Below, one piece after another: positions 10,937-22,066 of a stretch of 64,000 nt of DNA (within the stretch, counting starts at the first letter, position 1; every line of letters starts with the position of its first letter). The stretch comes from Gymnothorax reevesii. Its lineage: Eukaryota > Chordata > Actinopteri > Anguilliformes > Muraenidae. Position numbers and translations under genes: made by a program. Location of the stretch: assembly GCA_029721435.1 (NCBI GenBank), contig CM056576.1, positions 64,375,876-64,439,875 of the forward strand, in the 5' to 3' direction. The notes under the pieces are model-generated. The model saw only the letters and a list, made by a program, of their open reading frames with translations. It had not been told where the DNA came from and searched no databases.

Positions 10937-12425
10937 ATCTGGGTAGGCCATCTAGCGATAGAATATTGTAACTGCGTGCATAAATCTGCAGCTCCGTGTC
11001 CACTGGCGGACACGTCTGCACAAAAGGGTTTAAATACCCTGCCAGCAGCTGCCCAAATCTCATTTACAGCTGTGCTGTACTAAGATTACAGGTTGTTGAA
11101 AACTATTACTGTGGATGAAAATTTTTACCTTTTTGATGAGGGACATAAACGCGAGTTGGTGAAAATTCTAGAAGGCCAGGAAGTTGACATCCGTTCCTGT
11201 AAGCATACAGAAATGGAACATTTTATATTGGTTCAAAAATAAAAGTTGTCAATTGGTCACACTTTCTGTGGAATCTGCCAAATTGGAACAATAAACAGGG
11301 AAAGCAATGAATGGCGCTGCTAACGCCACATCCAGCTAAACAACTCAGTTTGTCGTAACAAGTGTGAGAGAAGCCTCGGGTGTAAGCTCGTCCATGATCA
11401 CTCGCCTGCTGCTGAATCTTTAAATCGGGTCGGTCCGGGCCAAGCTCCTTTACTTTCCTTTGTTCCTCCAGTAGGCGCCTTGAGAAAGGCTGTTTTTGTA
11501 AGGAAAGAACCGAATTCTGTTCAGTTTCCGCACTTCCACTTGAACTTGCCATCTCGCTCAGCTACTAGGTTGAAAGGGCAGTGGATGATTTGACAGTCGT
11601 GACGAAGCGTTGCGGTGGATGTGAACGTGATTGACAGCCACAAGAATTTAAGCCCCGTTCACACAGACGCCGCTTCTACTACGATCAAAGTGTGGCCGAA
11701 AAAGTGGCCGATCGCAGGAGAAACGTAGTGGAGTCTTCATAAGCGCAGTATGATCGCGGTAGGGTCTTCATGATCAAGAAGCTCTACGCTCTCGCCGCGC
11801 TTATTTTGAACATGCTCAAAACAAGCGTAGCGGGATCGTGGCCCACAAGAATCGGGGTAAAGTCGTAAAAAGAGCGTAGTAGAAGCGCCGTAATCGTACA
11901 AGCAGCGCGGAAGCATCGTGGAGAGATCTTCATGATCGTAGTAAAAGCGTAGTACAGTCGGGAACATATCGAGTATGCTCCTACAACACTCCCTCTACGT
12001 TCCCACTACAATCTCTCTATGTTCCTGGCGATCCTACGAAGACCTACCATGACCTTACGCCGATCATACCACGACCTATCAGGCAGCAGTTTGTACATGT
12101 ACTTCGTTACAGTATTTAAGTATGTTTTTTTTTTTTTTGAGGATTTGTACTTACGTTTTTCAAACTGGGACTTTTACTCCTACATTTAAAAGATAAGTGT
12201 GGTACTTTCACTTTGTTACTTTGACACTGCCAACTTAGTTACTCGTTTCAAACTAGAATATTAATTTAATTCATCATTTAAGGATTATCTGGATTTGGCG
12301 TGTTCGAAAAGAACAACGGTTTCTCTTTGTGCAGATGTGTCTGCCAGTGGAAGTGGAGCTGCAAATTTATACACGCAATTACAATATTCTATTACTAGAT
12401 GGCACATCAGGATCAGTTATTGAAT
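10937..12425. repeat. Inverted repeat pair flanking a hAT fragment
   Basis: Bases 10937-11030 match the reverse complement of about 12335-12420. Shared blocks include ATCAGTTATTGAAT, CTAGATGGC and ATTCTAT...TTACAATATTC. The arms are about 95 bp and clearly diverged. They bracket the hAT zinc-finger exon and part of a CpG-rich element, so they may be ends of one older element or two independent copies. Confidence 0.6.
11223..11552 (-). pseudogene. hAT transposase N-terminus (TTF-type zinc finger), fragment
   Basis: The 109-residue frame starts MASSSGSAETEQNS. A segment follows that is typical of TTF-type zinc fingers at the start of hAT-derived proteins (ZMYM1-like family): PDLKIQQQ...GRAYTRGFSHTCYDKLSCLAGC, then the cysteine pair in AIHCFPCLLF. 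Only this first domain is present. The catalytic hAT core and dimerisation domain were not found downstream (below 11223). It is a truncated copy or isolated first exon. The family call comes from the motif order and is fairly secure. Confidence 0.7.
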
Positions 12426-13010
12426 ATTATAATTGCCACTAAACTCATAGAAGTGATTTCATACCCCCAATATGTATACTTTTTAATTTCAGTGGGACTC
12501 CTCAGTATAATGAAGGCTAAATTAAATCATTCTTTTGTGTATTTGTACCGTTTTGTCCAAAAGAAGAGATGTTGCGGCACTACCTCGGATCGGATCAGGG
12601 TTTGTTTTCAGCCAAAATATGTGTGTGTCTATATATATACACATCATCGCCAAAATCGTACTAGAAGCGTACTACAAGCGTGATATGAGCGGCACCACCG
12701 TAGCGATATCGTCGTACAGTCTTCTAGGTCTGCGTAGCGTCGTAGTATGATCTTCAATGTCGTAGCGGCAGCGTAGTATAAACGCAGTAAACGCGGCCGC
12801 TGGTCGGCAACGGTCTGTGTCACATCGTTGTAGAAGTGTGTCAGCATCGTGTTGGACGTGGGAGCATCGTAGTACGGTCATATTGAAGACCATAATTTGC
12901 CAAATTGCAGGATTTAGACGCCGATCTGCCCCGATCCAATAATTTTTCTGATCGTGGCTTGATAGGGATGATCGTCCTAAAGTCGCAGCTCTGTGTGAAC
13001 GGGGGTTTAC
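11652..13010. mobile_element. CpG-rich non-autonomous TIR element with degenerate CGTAGTA subrepeats
   Basis: The left end reads CCCCGTTCACACAG near 11653. The right end, reverse-complemented, reads CCCCCGTTCACACAG near 13004. TTTA-like bases lie just outside both ends. Two blocks (11660-12100 and 12650-12900) are packed with variants of ATCGTAGTA and AGCGTAGTA, unusually CpG-rich for this window. The interior (12100-12430) is AT-rich and includes an unrelated inverted copy. No protein is encoded. Confidence 0.6.
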
Positions 13011-13159
13011 CAATCACATTAGATCAAAAAACATTAAAACAATACCAATTCGCTGCCAGTAAAAGTGGGAGTGTCTGGGGCGCACAGAACTGAGCCCCGT
13101 AAGAAAATCTGAAGAAACCAATGATACAGCTGCCTCGGGTCAAGGGCTCATCAAAACTT

Positions 13160-13402
13160 TGAGAGCTTACATTAGGGGTGTCTGCCCCTGCCAGAGCACT
13201 TGGCTCTGCTACTTCTGGTTGCCTGGCTCCTCCCCCTCTCCGCTCCTCCCCTTCCCCCTCAAGGCTGCTGTCTGTCCTGGTACCTCGTTGGTGGAATGAT
13301 CTACCTATCGAGGTCAGAACAGCAGAATCCTTGAGCATCTTCAAGCGCCGCCTGAAAACCTACCTCTTCAGGCTCTACCTTTCTCTTACTCCACTGCCCT
13401 GA
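13160..13402 (+). pseudogene. LINE reverse-transcriptase ORF, C-terminal fragment
   Basis: The frame ends VPRWWNDLPIEVRTAESLSI followed by FKRRLKTYLFRLYL. This tail is shared by many vertebrate CR1/L2/Rex-type LINE proteins just before the stop codon (known from the family). No reverse-transcriptase or endonuclease domain lies upstream, so this is a 5'-truncated insertion, the usual fate of LINE copies. The AT-rich stretch to about 13600 may be its 3' untranslated region. Confidence 0.65.
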
Positions 13403-13608
13403 ATCCTGTCCCTACATCCCTTGATTTGTTGCATTTAATTCTGTTTACCTTACTTCCTGATTATTACCGCTTGATTTGGTTTCCCTTCATTCTGTTGCAC
13501 CCTATTTTGTCAGTTTACTTGATTTTCCTGCCCCTTTGTTACACTTGACCTGTTGCCCTTTTGTTGCACTTATTTCTCTTGCCTCTTAGTCGCATTGATG
13601 TTCCTGTG

Positions 13609-14020
13609 CCGTAGTCAGCAATTATTCAATCAACGCAAACTGAAGAAATTCACTTGCGGAATTCAAGTCATTGCACATGAAATTAATCAGTTTCACATGC
13701 ATTACGGTGGAATTCCCCACCAGTGACATGGAAATTGATTATCACTCGGGAATTCTCACACTTGAAGGATTGAAAGCCGTGGAATGGCAAAAAGAAGTTT
13801 CAAATTGTCTTATTTAATTTAAACAATTTAAACGGTCATGAAACACATGCATTGTTTCTGATTCCTGAGTGCAGAGGAGCACGAGACGTCCGGAGTATAA
13901 TTTCTTTCCATGGTGAAGTCCACCATCACACAAGTGAAACTGAAACTTCAATGCACAAGGAATTTAATTCTGCGTGAGAATCTCATTAAAAAGCGTTCAT
14001 TGAATAATTGCAGACAACGG
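13609..14020. mobile_element. MITE, 412 bp, long terminal inverted repeats
   Basis: The left end CCGTAGTCAGCAATTATTCA and the reverse-complemented right end CCGTTGTCTGCAATTATTCA match. Weaker inverted similarity continues inward for about 110 bp (for example RGTTTCACWTG). There is no reading frame. The target duplication is unclear. Confidence 0.8.
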
Positions 14021-14139
14021 TGAATAAGCCTAAAAAATTGGACGGGGGTGTGAATTACATTCTGTCAAAATGACGGACGGCCTTCAAAATATTCTGTCAT
14101 TATTTTAAAAAATCTGCCAATGACGGAAAATATTCAGTT

Positions 14140-14339
14140 AACACGACCTCTGGTACTGAATTTAGCCCATCATTTCATTGCTGTTAAATCGCATATGGAG
14201 AGAAACCATGTCTTCAGTTGCCAATTATGATAATCGGATACACTTCAATAAAGGAAAATGATTGAGAACTAGCCAGGAATAATTGTTGTCATAAAGGGAT
14301 GTGTCTGTGCCCCCCCATTCCCAGTTCTAGCTTCACCAC
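14140..14339 (+). mobile_element. Partial copy of a hAT-type foldback family
   Basis: This segment matches the right half of the complete element at 44961-45805. Shared text includes ATTGAGAACTAGCCAGGA, GTCATAAAGGGA and the terminal block GTTCTAGCTTCACCACTG, a variant of GTTCTAGCTACGCCCCTG. The left half is missing here. Confidence 0.7.
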
Positions 14340-14694
14340 TGATTAATTGCCAATTTTTGGCAGAATTAAAATGGAAATTTATCGAGACGCTGAGGGGATC
14401 CCGGGTGACGTATATGGTGCTAAATCCCATGGATCAGAAGCAGTTTTCCAAATGTAGAAGTAAACACAGTCCACATGGCGAGCGGGACATTTAAATTGCA
14501 TTTTTCTCAATAGCATGATCGCCGCTCGGAGGTATCTTTTACCACAGCGGGTCACAATTCTTCATGCAAAGCACTGTACAGCTTCAACAGTTCTGTTGGA
14601 AGAAGCAACCCATCTCAAATCTAACATTACCCATCTTGTGCAACTGTGTGCCCACTGCTGATGCTGCTTGATCCAGCTCTCTGAGATTATTATC

Positions 14695-14880
14695 CCCCGC
14701 CAACACGAAGTGGGAGGGGGATATAGGTTAGACCTCCGTCCTTCCGTCAGTCCGTTTGAGACAGCTTTACTCAGAAACTACTACAGATACAGTAACCAAA
14801 TTTGGTGTTTAGCTACAGACCTTAAAGGCCTTTATCAAGTTCGAAAATAAGAAGCGCACGATTGGCGGGGGATGTTGTAG
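14695..14880. repeat. Dispersed repeat with CCGTCC-rich head
   Basis: Contains GGAGGGGGATATAGGTTAGA and CCTCCGTCCTTCCGTCAGTC, and ends near GGCGGGGGATGTTGTAG. A weaker relative is at 47970-48200 (AGGGGATATAGCAGTCAGTG plus CCGTCTGTCTGTCC). It is non-coding and its family was not recognised. Confidence 0.5.
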
Positions 14881-14926
14881 ACCATGTTGACTTCTTGGGA
14901 GATTAATCATAAAGACAAACAGCTTG

Positions 14927-15633
14927 TTAAAGAAATTGGTAAAGTGATTTGTCTTCACACAGCTCTTTACAGCTTCTCCTACAGAAAGTTCTAGCCTGTG
15001 ATTTAAACAGTGCCAGCCAACTATCTGGATAGTTGGCTTTTAATTTGGTATAAACCCCTGACTTCTTGCCCAACATCACAGATGCACCATCTGAGTAAAA
15101 CCCAAGAGAGCAGTTCTTCAGCAATTGATCATATAAACAATTTTGCATGAGGCACTTGTGCAATGCATCAGTTCAGCCTTCTGCCTTTGTCTGCTCCAGT
15201 TGAACAACATCCAAAAAAGAAGTGAGTGGGTCTGAATTTTGCACAGATGCTCTCATCTATTCAATTAAACAAGATTTCTTGCAGTGTTCTACTTTCATCA
15301 ATTAGAACGGACACTTTGGGTCTTGTACACTTAATGCTTGCCAACAGGGCTTGTTTAGTTTCCTTTGAAATGAAATGGACTATATCTGTACATGCAACAT
15401 TGCTATGAAGGACTCTTCCCATTTTAAGTCCATTAACACATTGATTAGATCAGGGCGGTCAGTGTGTGGTCAATTGTTTTTTGCAACATAATATGCCGTT
15501 CTGAAAACCTTTTCAGTGGTGCTAAGTAGTTCCTGCTGTGTTTTACAACTAGAAAACTGGCATCTTGCAAGTTTTCTGCTTGTTCTTGACAAATTGACTC
15601 AGCCACTTTGACTGTATGACGTTTTGTGGCCAT
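14927..15633 (-). pseudogene. hAT transposase-derived fragment (KIAA1586-like)
   Basis: From 15633 the minus strand reads MATKRHTVKVAESICQEQAE. Lower down (15163-14927) it reads GFYSDGASVMLGKKSGVYTK, a motif typical of the hAT catalytic region in KIAA1586-type proteins (family knowledge). Between 15440 and 15170 the frame is broken by stops. No 5' zinc finger and no C-terminal dimerisation domain are present. The copy is degenerate and truncated at both ends. Confidence 0.6.
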
Positions 15634-15839
15634 GAAGCTTTTTTCTCAGTGATTTCATTCGTTTTTCTTCTGTGTTTCCTTATGGACAGACCTTGCCAAT
15701 TGCCATTCAGAGGTAAATGTATGCTTGCTTGACCCTGACCTTAAAACCCTGGGTGAACCAGCATCTCTACAATCTCACACTCAAATGCCTTGTTTTCTTG
15801 AAGTGTTCAAACTCGAACAAACTCCAACAAATAGGCAAA

Positions 15840-16010
15840 CTTGCAGCTGCACTGCTGATGGGGGCTGCGCCCGCGCTGCTGCTGCTGGGGGCTACAACAG
15901 TGCTGCTGCTACTGCTGCCACTGAGCGCTGTCCTACTGCTGCTAATGAAAGCCATGCTACATCTACTGCTGCTGCTGAGGGCTGTGCCAGTGCTGCTGCA
16001 GCAGTTCAAT
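15840..16010. repeat. GCTGCT-rich imperfect trinucleotide tract
   Basis: About 170 bases dominated by GCTGCTGCT, CTGCTACTG and related triplets. Leucine-rich, alanine-rich and serine-rich frames open in all directions only because the triplet repeats; they are not taken as genes. Confidence 0.75.
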
Positions 16011-16128
16011 ATCACTTTAGCTAGCAAACTAGCATGCTCATTACTTCAGTACAAGTGAACAATTGTATAACTTCCACTAACAACTGTATTAATCATTGTG
16101 TTCAGATGCTATGAATTGGCTTATTTAT

Positions 16129-16500
16129 AAACCCTGATTCCAATGAAGTTAGGACGTCATGTAAAATGTGGAGAAAAAAAAACAGAATAAAATGTTTTGC
16201 AAATCCTTTTTGACCTATATACAATTGAGTACACGACAAAGACAAGATAATTCATGTTCAAACTGAAACTTAACTGTTTTTTTGGAAATATTCACTCGTT
16301 TTGAATTTGATGCCTGTAACACGTTCCATAAAAGCACAAAAGACTGGGAAAGTTGAGGAATGCTCAAAAAACACCCGTTTGGAACATTGCACAAATGAAC
16401 AGGTTTATTGGAAACAGGTGAGTGTCATGATAAGGTTTAAAAGGAGCATCCCCAAAAGGCTCAGTTGTTCACAAGGAAGGATTCACAAGGAACAGTGAGC
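16129..16500 (+). mobile_element. Mariner-type element, transposase-5' end fragment
   Basis: Starts near AAACCCTGATTCCAATGAAG beside TA. It carries text common to a widespread fish mariner family: CACTCGTTTTGAATTTGATG, GGAATGCTCAAAAAACACC and GGAGCATCCCCAAAAGGCTC. Similarity stops near 16500. A more degraded relative of the segment at 16310-16440 lies at 17150-17340. Confidence 0.65.
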
Positions 16501-16581
16501 CCTCTTTATTTCAAACAGGCAGGGCAATAAAGATGTAGTGACAAAGATTGAATGACATGCATTATAAGGTTCCCCACTCAA

Positions 16582-16768
16582 CAGTAATATAAATGGGCAG
16601 GTATTGTGCCATATGCTGATACTTTTGTGTTTGAAGATAATCCATGAAATTGGAACCAATTATTTTTTTTTTTTTCAGTAATATAAATGGGCAGGTATTG
16701 TGCCATATGCTGATACTTTTGTGTTTGAAGATAATCCATGAAATTGGAACCAATTATTATTTTTTTTT
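16582..16768. repeat. Recent tandem duplication, two ~94-bp units
   Basis: 16582-16675 and 16676-16768 are identical except within the terminal T-run. Each unit starts CAGTAATATAAATGGGCAGG and ends in a T tract. Confidence 0.95.
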
Positions 16769-17149
16769 CAGTTTACCATACCTCCGGTACACACACGGTA
16801 CCACTGCTGGGTTGTGAAAATTCCAACGCTTGGCAGAAAGCATCACATCTATCGGGTTGGTAATCAAGTTTTTGTTCTTTTTTTCACTTATGTACCTGCT
16901 TCTATGCACCTCCCAATCCTTAAAAAATATTTTGCTGTGCATTCACTGACTGCTAAATAATTTGTTTCTTTCTGTCTTTCTTCTGTAATCTTCATTTTCT
17001 TATTTGTCAACAGAGACATTCTCCCATAATACAACCATCATTCTACAAAAACCGGGACAAACTGCAAATAAAAAACAGACTTAAGATTTTTGTAGCTTTT
17101 TTAACCTACATTTAGTTTAAACTGCATCAATTCTTGTAAATATTTAATA

Positions 17150-17340
17150 ATTCTGAGTTTGTTTTTGTGACACAGTTTAAAATAGTAGGGACAGTACTGA
17201 AAGACTTCAAAAGTTGAAAATCTTTGAAAAACACTCCCTGGAACATTCTACAGGTAAACTGGTGAATAGATAACCGGTTATTCAATTCTGATAGCATGTG
17301 AAATAAGTGGTAACAAAAGGCATGGGTGTGAACCTGCAAG
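17150..17340 (+). mobile_element. Degraded mariner fragment
   Basis: Shares order and wording with 16310-16440: a TAGGGACAG block, TTGAAAAACACTCCCTGGAA, a CAGGTAAACTGGTGAATAG block and GTGTGAACCTGC. It is too diverged to assign reading frames. Confidence 0.45.
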
Positions 17341-17344
17341 ACAA

Positions 17345-18765
17345 TTCAAGGTTTGTCACTTGACGAAAAGCTGCATGAGCAAATATACTGACTAAAGAAA
17401 CGCAATTTTCAATATCAAAAATGTTATTAATATTCACTTTAATGGTGCTTTTTCTTAGCTTAGTTTATAGACACCACAAATATCACAAATTAATCCCAAG
17501 GTGTCACTTACTGTTTCACTATATGGTGACTAAAGTGGCAAATAAAAAAATTTGAAAAGACAAGAGCAGGTAAGCAGGGTTCTGCCCAGGATGCTAGGAG
17601 CGCTGGATGGAAAATTTCCGCTGTCTCCTAACCTGACAATCCGCCTTGCACGAGCTACAAAGCATAATACCATTTATTCATGAATTATCTTTTCAATCAT
17701 TCCTGTACCTAAATTCATTTTGCTTTCTACCTGCAGCTAAAGTACCACTTAAAATACAGGGGACAAGGCCAAGGGGAGCTGAATAGCGGTGCCCAGAAAG
17801 ATGAGTGAGGACTGTCTGGGTTTTAAAACTGTCTCATTTGCCAAGTCACAATAACTTTACGCTACAAGAATCCAACTCCGCTCCAACTCTCCTTACGAGC
17901 GGAGTCCCATCATTTATGATCATCAACTGGAAACACTTGGGCTGAATCGATGGCTGGTGTTCGTTTTGTTTGTACATGCTACACTGAGTTTATGCATGTA
18001 AAATAATGTCCCATGCGAAAGGACAGGAATAAGTTAATTAGATAGCTAACTAGCCAGATAGCATTGTGGCTAGCTAAGGTAACACTGTTTGATTTTCCTC
18101 AAGCGTTCTGTTGCTGAACATCGTGCAAGGAAACAAAAATAGTAATTTATTTTAGGCAGTATTATCCTCGCCACATCTTCCTCTCTACTTCCTTTTCTCT
18201 CCCATTTTTGTGTTTATTCTTGGGTGATCGCATTTTCAGCAAAGCCAATTTCATCGAAAGATGTTTCCCATAAAATAAACTGAAAATCTGCAGCTAATTC
18301 ACGATGAATTATCCAACCATGGCCCCTTAATAGCCTATCCTCATAGGCTAATCATTAAACATGACTAACATATTGAAATGTTAAGAATATTACTTCCCAT
18401 GACTGAGATTTATTCGTTTTTGCTCATGTTTATTATTCTAAAACATCAATAAGGATTATCTACAAGCAGCTCAAAAACGCTTAAAGCGTTTGCATGCATC
18501 CTCGTTGCTCATTTACATAATGTGCGTAGTGTCCTTTATGATAGCATATCACTACAAAGTTTAGATGGAGCCCCATCACTTGTGGACTCGGGTGCTACTG
18601 TACATTTCGGTATTTCCGCACCTAGTCATCACAAACTTGAATATCAACTATTGTTTAAATTTCTTTCACTCGCCATGTACTATGTACATGTACTACCCGT
18701 TACCAACCATCTCAGCGCACTCACGAAACCCACTCTGATCAAGCAGCCTGGACATTGAAACCAAG
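17345..18765. other. Non-coding spacer
   Basis: AT-rich sequence with no reading frame that looks selected. No terminal repeats or tandem repeats were recognised. Confidence 0.45.
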
Positions 18766-18769
18766 CGAG

Positions 18770-19205
18770 TGGATATACAGTTTGTTGACTGGTTCTGAAG
18801 CTTTTGGTATCAATACAACATTCGGTGTGGGAAAGTTATCCGTTCACAAATTTGCGGAAATTACTCACGCACTTTGTTGATCAATTAATTTTCTTCAGCC
18901 CTTAGGAATAAAGCTTTGCGCAGTCATTTTTCAGTGGCATGTCCTTTGACCAATTGCAAATCATTTCTGGTTTTGCAAAAAGCACCCTCTGTCAGGCCAA
19001 ACTTATGATATTCTTTGTTTATTAGCATCATTGCGTGCCCCTGGCCACAAAGGAACAGACGCATGTATTTTCCACCAATTTTAGCCAGCATTACTCTGCA
19101 GGGTATATCATAATAATTGGTCAAATTTATGGCTATTTGTTCTGTGTGCTGGCATTGTTTCAGCTGGAATCCACGTGCACTGGCCTCAGTTCAAGACGAA
19201 GTTCA
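18770..19205 (+). mobile_element. Partial copy of the 3.2-kb PIF/Harbinger-like element
   Basis: Aligns with 57740-58160: TTTGCGGAAATTACTCACGC, CAGTCATTTTTCAGTGGCA, GGCCAAACTTATGATATTCT, CCTGGCCACAAAGGAACAG and TTTTAGCCAGCATTACTCTG are shared. It is clearly older than the two full copies (many substitutions) and lacks both termini. Confidence 0.8.
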
Positions 19206-19211
19206 GAGTGG

Positions 19212-20104
19212 ATTTGTGTGTTGTTCCATGCTTCATGTAACCTAGGTTTTGAAACTTTACCACTCTTGAGTGAACATCAGTTTGTTTCTAATGTGGCCAA
19301 TGAAACTCACAAAACTAAGGTTATAGGAAGCATTGGACAACAGACAAAACAACGTTTTCACTACTTGGAATTTTGTTTATGCTCTGCCACTGGACTGAAA
19401 ATTGTATGATCTCTTAATGAAGTATAATAGTCAGATTTAGCTTTCTTCTGGCAGCACCGCAAGAGAGCCTGTGGTTGTGGAGGTGGCACCTGATGGATTT
19501 TTTTTGCTTCTCTCACTATTCTCCTCAGTATCCTGGAGGGCAAAATACAGTTGCGTCTTCTACTCTTGAGATTTGCAACAGCTCCGTATCTTTTACATTT
19601 TTTAATTATTGCCCTGACAGAGATTAGTGGCATATTCAATCGTTTTTGAATCTTCTTGCAGTCATTACCAGATTTATGAATGTCTATGACCATCTGCCTC
19701 TTTTGAACAGACAGTTGTTTTGTTTTCTTCATGATATTGGATGACAAAGGGATATTGCTTGTGTTACCTCATTTTAATACGCTCGTGGAACAAGAGGTGA
19801 TTTAATGGCTCAATACAGTTCCTTGGCACTTTGATGAAACTTAAAGAAGTGGAATTTAATACCTTGTTTGACTTTGGAAGATGTTATTCTCGACAATCTT
19901 TAAAGGGTGCCATTAATTATGAAACCTTGATTTGGAGGAAATGTATTTTTAATTAAATCAGTAAATGATTTTGGTTGGTTCCATTGGAACATAAATATTG
20001 TAAAGTATTTTCGCTTGTAATTTAGAGTTTCTTAATAAATACATTTTTTAAAGATTTTTTTATGCTTTGCTAGTCAGAGGTGCCTGTCATTTTGGAGTCC
20101 ACTG
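19212..20104 (-). mobile_element. Truncated Tc1 element with transposase N-terminus
   Basis: The right end, read on the minus strand from 20104, starts CAGTGGACTCCAAAATGACA next to TA. From 19747 or 19732 the minus strand encodes the Tc1 helix-turn-helix region: KQLSVQKRQMVIDIHKSGND, then RAIIKKCKRYGAVANLKSRR and ILRRIVREAKK. The frame then loses similarity, and no DDE residues or left terminus are found. The element is truncated against the older repeat ending at 19205. Confidence 0.75.
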
Positions 20105-20531
20105 TATCCAGCCGACTCTGTAGTACTGCCGATTTTGTATATACATACACACCCACACACAGTGCCATGAAAAAGTATTTGCCCCCTTCCTGATCTCTTA
20201 CTTTTTTGCATAATTTTCATGCTTGAATGTTTCAGACCGTCAAACAAATTTTAACATTAGATTAAGATAACCTGAGTAAATACAAAATGCAGTTTTTAAA
20301 TGATGATTTCATTTATTAAGGGAAAAAAGCTATCCAAACCTACCTGTCCCAATGTGAAAAAGTAATTCCCCCCCCTTATATCATGAATTTACTGTGATTA
20401 ACCACATTTGTTTAGTCCAATTTCAGTAGCCACACCCAGGCCTGACTGCCAGACCCGTTGAATCAAGAAATCACTTTAATAGAACCTGTCTGACAAAGTG
20501 AAGTAGGCTAAAAGATCTCAAAAAGCAACAT

Positions 20532-21626
20532 GTCATGCCGCGAACTAAAGAAATTTAAGAACATATGAGAAACAAAGAAATTGACATCTATCAGTCTGGA
20601 AAGGGTAGCAACGCCATTTCAAAGGCTTTGGGACTCTGGTGAATCACAGTGAGAGCTATTACCCATAAATGAAGAAAACTTGGAACAGTGGTGAACATTC
20701 CCAGGAGTGGCTGGCCTCCCAAAATTACTCCAAGAGCGCATCGACGACTCATCCAGGAGGTTACTAAAGAGCCCAGAACAACATCTAAAGAACTGCAGGT
20801 CTCACTTTCTTTCTTCTTCCGCCTTCTAAGGCGACGTACGTTCAACGGCCCGGAGCATTTTCTCTCCAAACGTTTACTCGTTGTTATTCTGTAACAATGA
20901 ATAAATTCATCTGAATCACTTGCCTCAGTTAAAGTCAGTGTTCATGATTCAACAATAAGGAAGAGACGAGGCAAAAATGGCATCCATGGGAGAGTTCCAA
21001 GGTGAAAACCACTGCTGATCAAGAAGAACACAAAGGCTCGTGTCACATTTGCCAAAAAACATCTTGATGATCCCCAAGACTTTTCGGAACATATTCTGTG
21101 GACTGAAGAGACAAAAGTTGAACTTTCTGGAAGGTGTGCATCCCGTTACATCAGGCGTAAAACCTACACAGCATTTCATAAAAAGAGCATCATGCCAAAA
21201 GTCAAACATGGTGGTGGTAGTGTGATGGTTTGGGGCTGCTTTGCTGCTTCAGGACCTGGATGACTTGTCGTCACTTATGGAACTATGAATTCTGCTGGAG
21301 AATATCCAACCATCAGTCTGTGACCTCAAGCTCAAGTGCACTTGGGTTATGCAGCAGGACAATGATCTGATACACATCAGTAAGTCCACCTCTGGATGGC
21401 TTAATAAAAACAAAATGAGGATTTTGGAGAGGCCCAGTCAAAGTCCAGACTAAAATCTGCTTGAGATGCTGTGGCATGACCTTAAACAGGCCATCATGCT
21501 AAAAACCCTCCAATGTGGTTGAATTAAAACAATTCTGCAAAGATGAGTGGGCTAAAATTCCTCTACGGCAATGTGAAAGACTCATTGCCAGTTACCGAAA
21601 ATGTTTGATTGCAGTTCTTGTCGCCG
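20532..21626 (+). pseudogene. Tc1 transposase, multiply broken
   Basis: Opens at MPRTKEI (20532) with a stop soon after. HTH-region remnants follow (YQSGKGSNAISKALGLW, then VVNIPRSGWPPKITPRAHRR). An insertion interrupts the gene after KELQVSL. Later segments give the DDE region: TEETKVELSGRCASRYI in place of the usual TDETK, so the first catalytic D appears lost (GAAGAG). GGGSVMVWGCFAASGPG and a QQDND-like block follow, the latter shifted in frame. Several in-frame stops confirm inactivity. Confidence 0.85.
20808..20915. mobile_element. 108-bp insertion with 6-bp target duplication
   Basis: The Tc1 reading is interrupted between two copies of TCACTT (20802-20807 and 20916-20921). The insert starts CTTTCTTCTTCCGCC and ends ATGAATAAATTCATCTGAA. 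A direct duplication with an AT-rich 3' tail suggests a short retroposed fragment (SINE or truncated LINE), but the parent family was not recognised. Confidence 0.7.
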
Positions 21627-21875
21627 AGGGAGGCATAACCTGTTATTAGGATGTAGGGGGCACTTACTATTTCTTATTGGGCCAGGTAGGTTCGGGTAGC
21701 ATTTTTCCATTAATAAATGAAATCCTCATTTAAAATTGCATTTTGTGTTTATTCGGGTTATCTTTGTCTGATATTAAAATTTTTTTTGATGATCTGGAAC
21801 ATTTAAGTGCGACAAATATGCAAAAAAAAAAAAAAAGAAATCAGGAAGGGAGCAAATACTTTTCAACGGCACTGC

Positions 21876-21884
21876 ATACATATA

Positions 21885-21937
<53 letters not shown>

Positions 21938-21956
21938 GTGTGTGTGTGTGTGTATG
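21876..21956. repeat. TA / TG dinucleotide microsatellite
   Basis: (TA)n with a CATA interruption, passing into (TG)n. It sits directly at the right end of the Tc1 element, a TA target site. Confidence 0.97.
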
Positions 21957-22066
21957 TATAGTTTTTTGTGTTGTTGGAACCGCAATAGTATTAAAATGTA
22001 TCTGATGGTCAGGAAATGTCTTCATGACACAATTCTGACATTTTATAAATGGAGCTGTCTTTGCAG

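Larger units (their letters stand above)
20160..21874 (+). mobile_element. Tc1 element, full length but degenerate
   Basis: The left terminus is CAGTGCCATGAAAAAGTATT. The reverse-complemented right terminus (about 21874) is CAGTGCCGTTGAAAAGTATT, followed on both sides by TTGCYCCCTTCCTGAT. The internal text follows the familiar order of a common fish Tc1 family. The interior also carries a 108-bp foreign insertion at 20808-20915. Confidence 0.9.
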
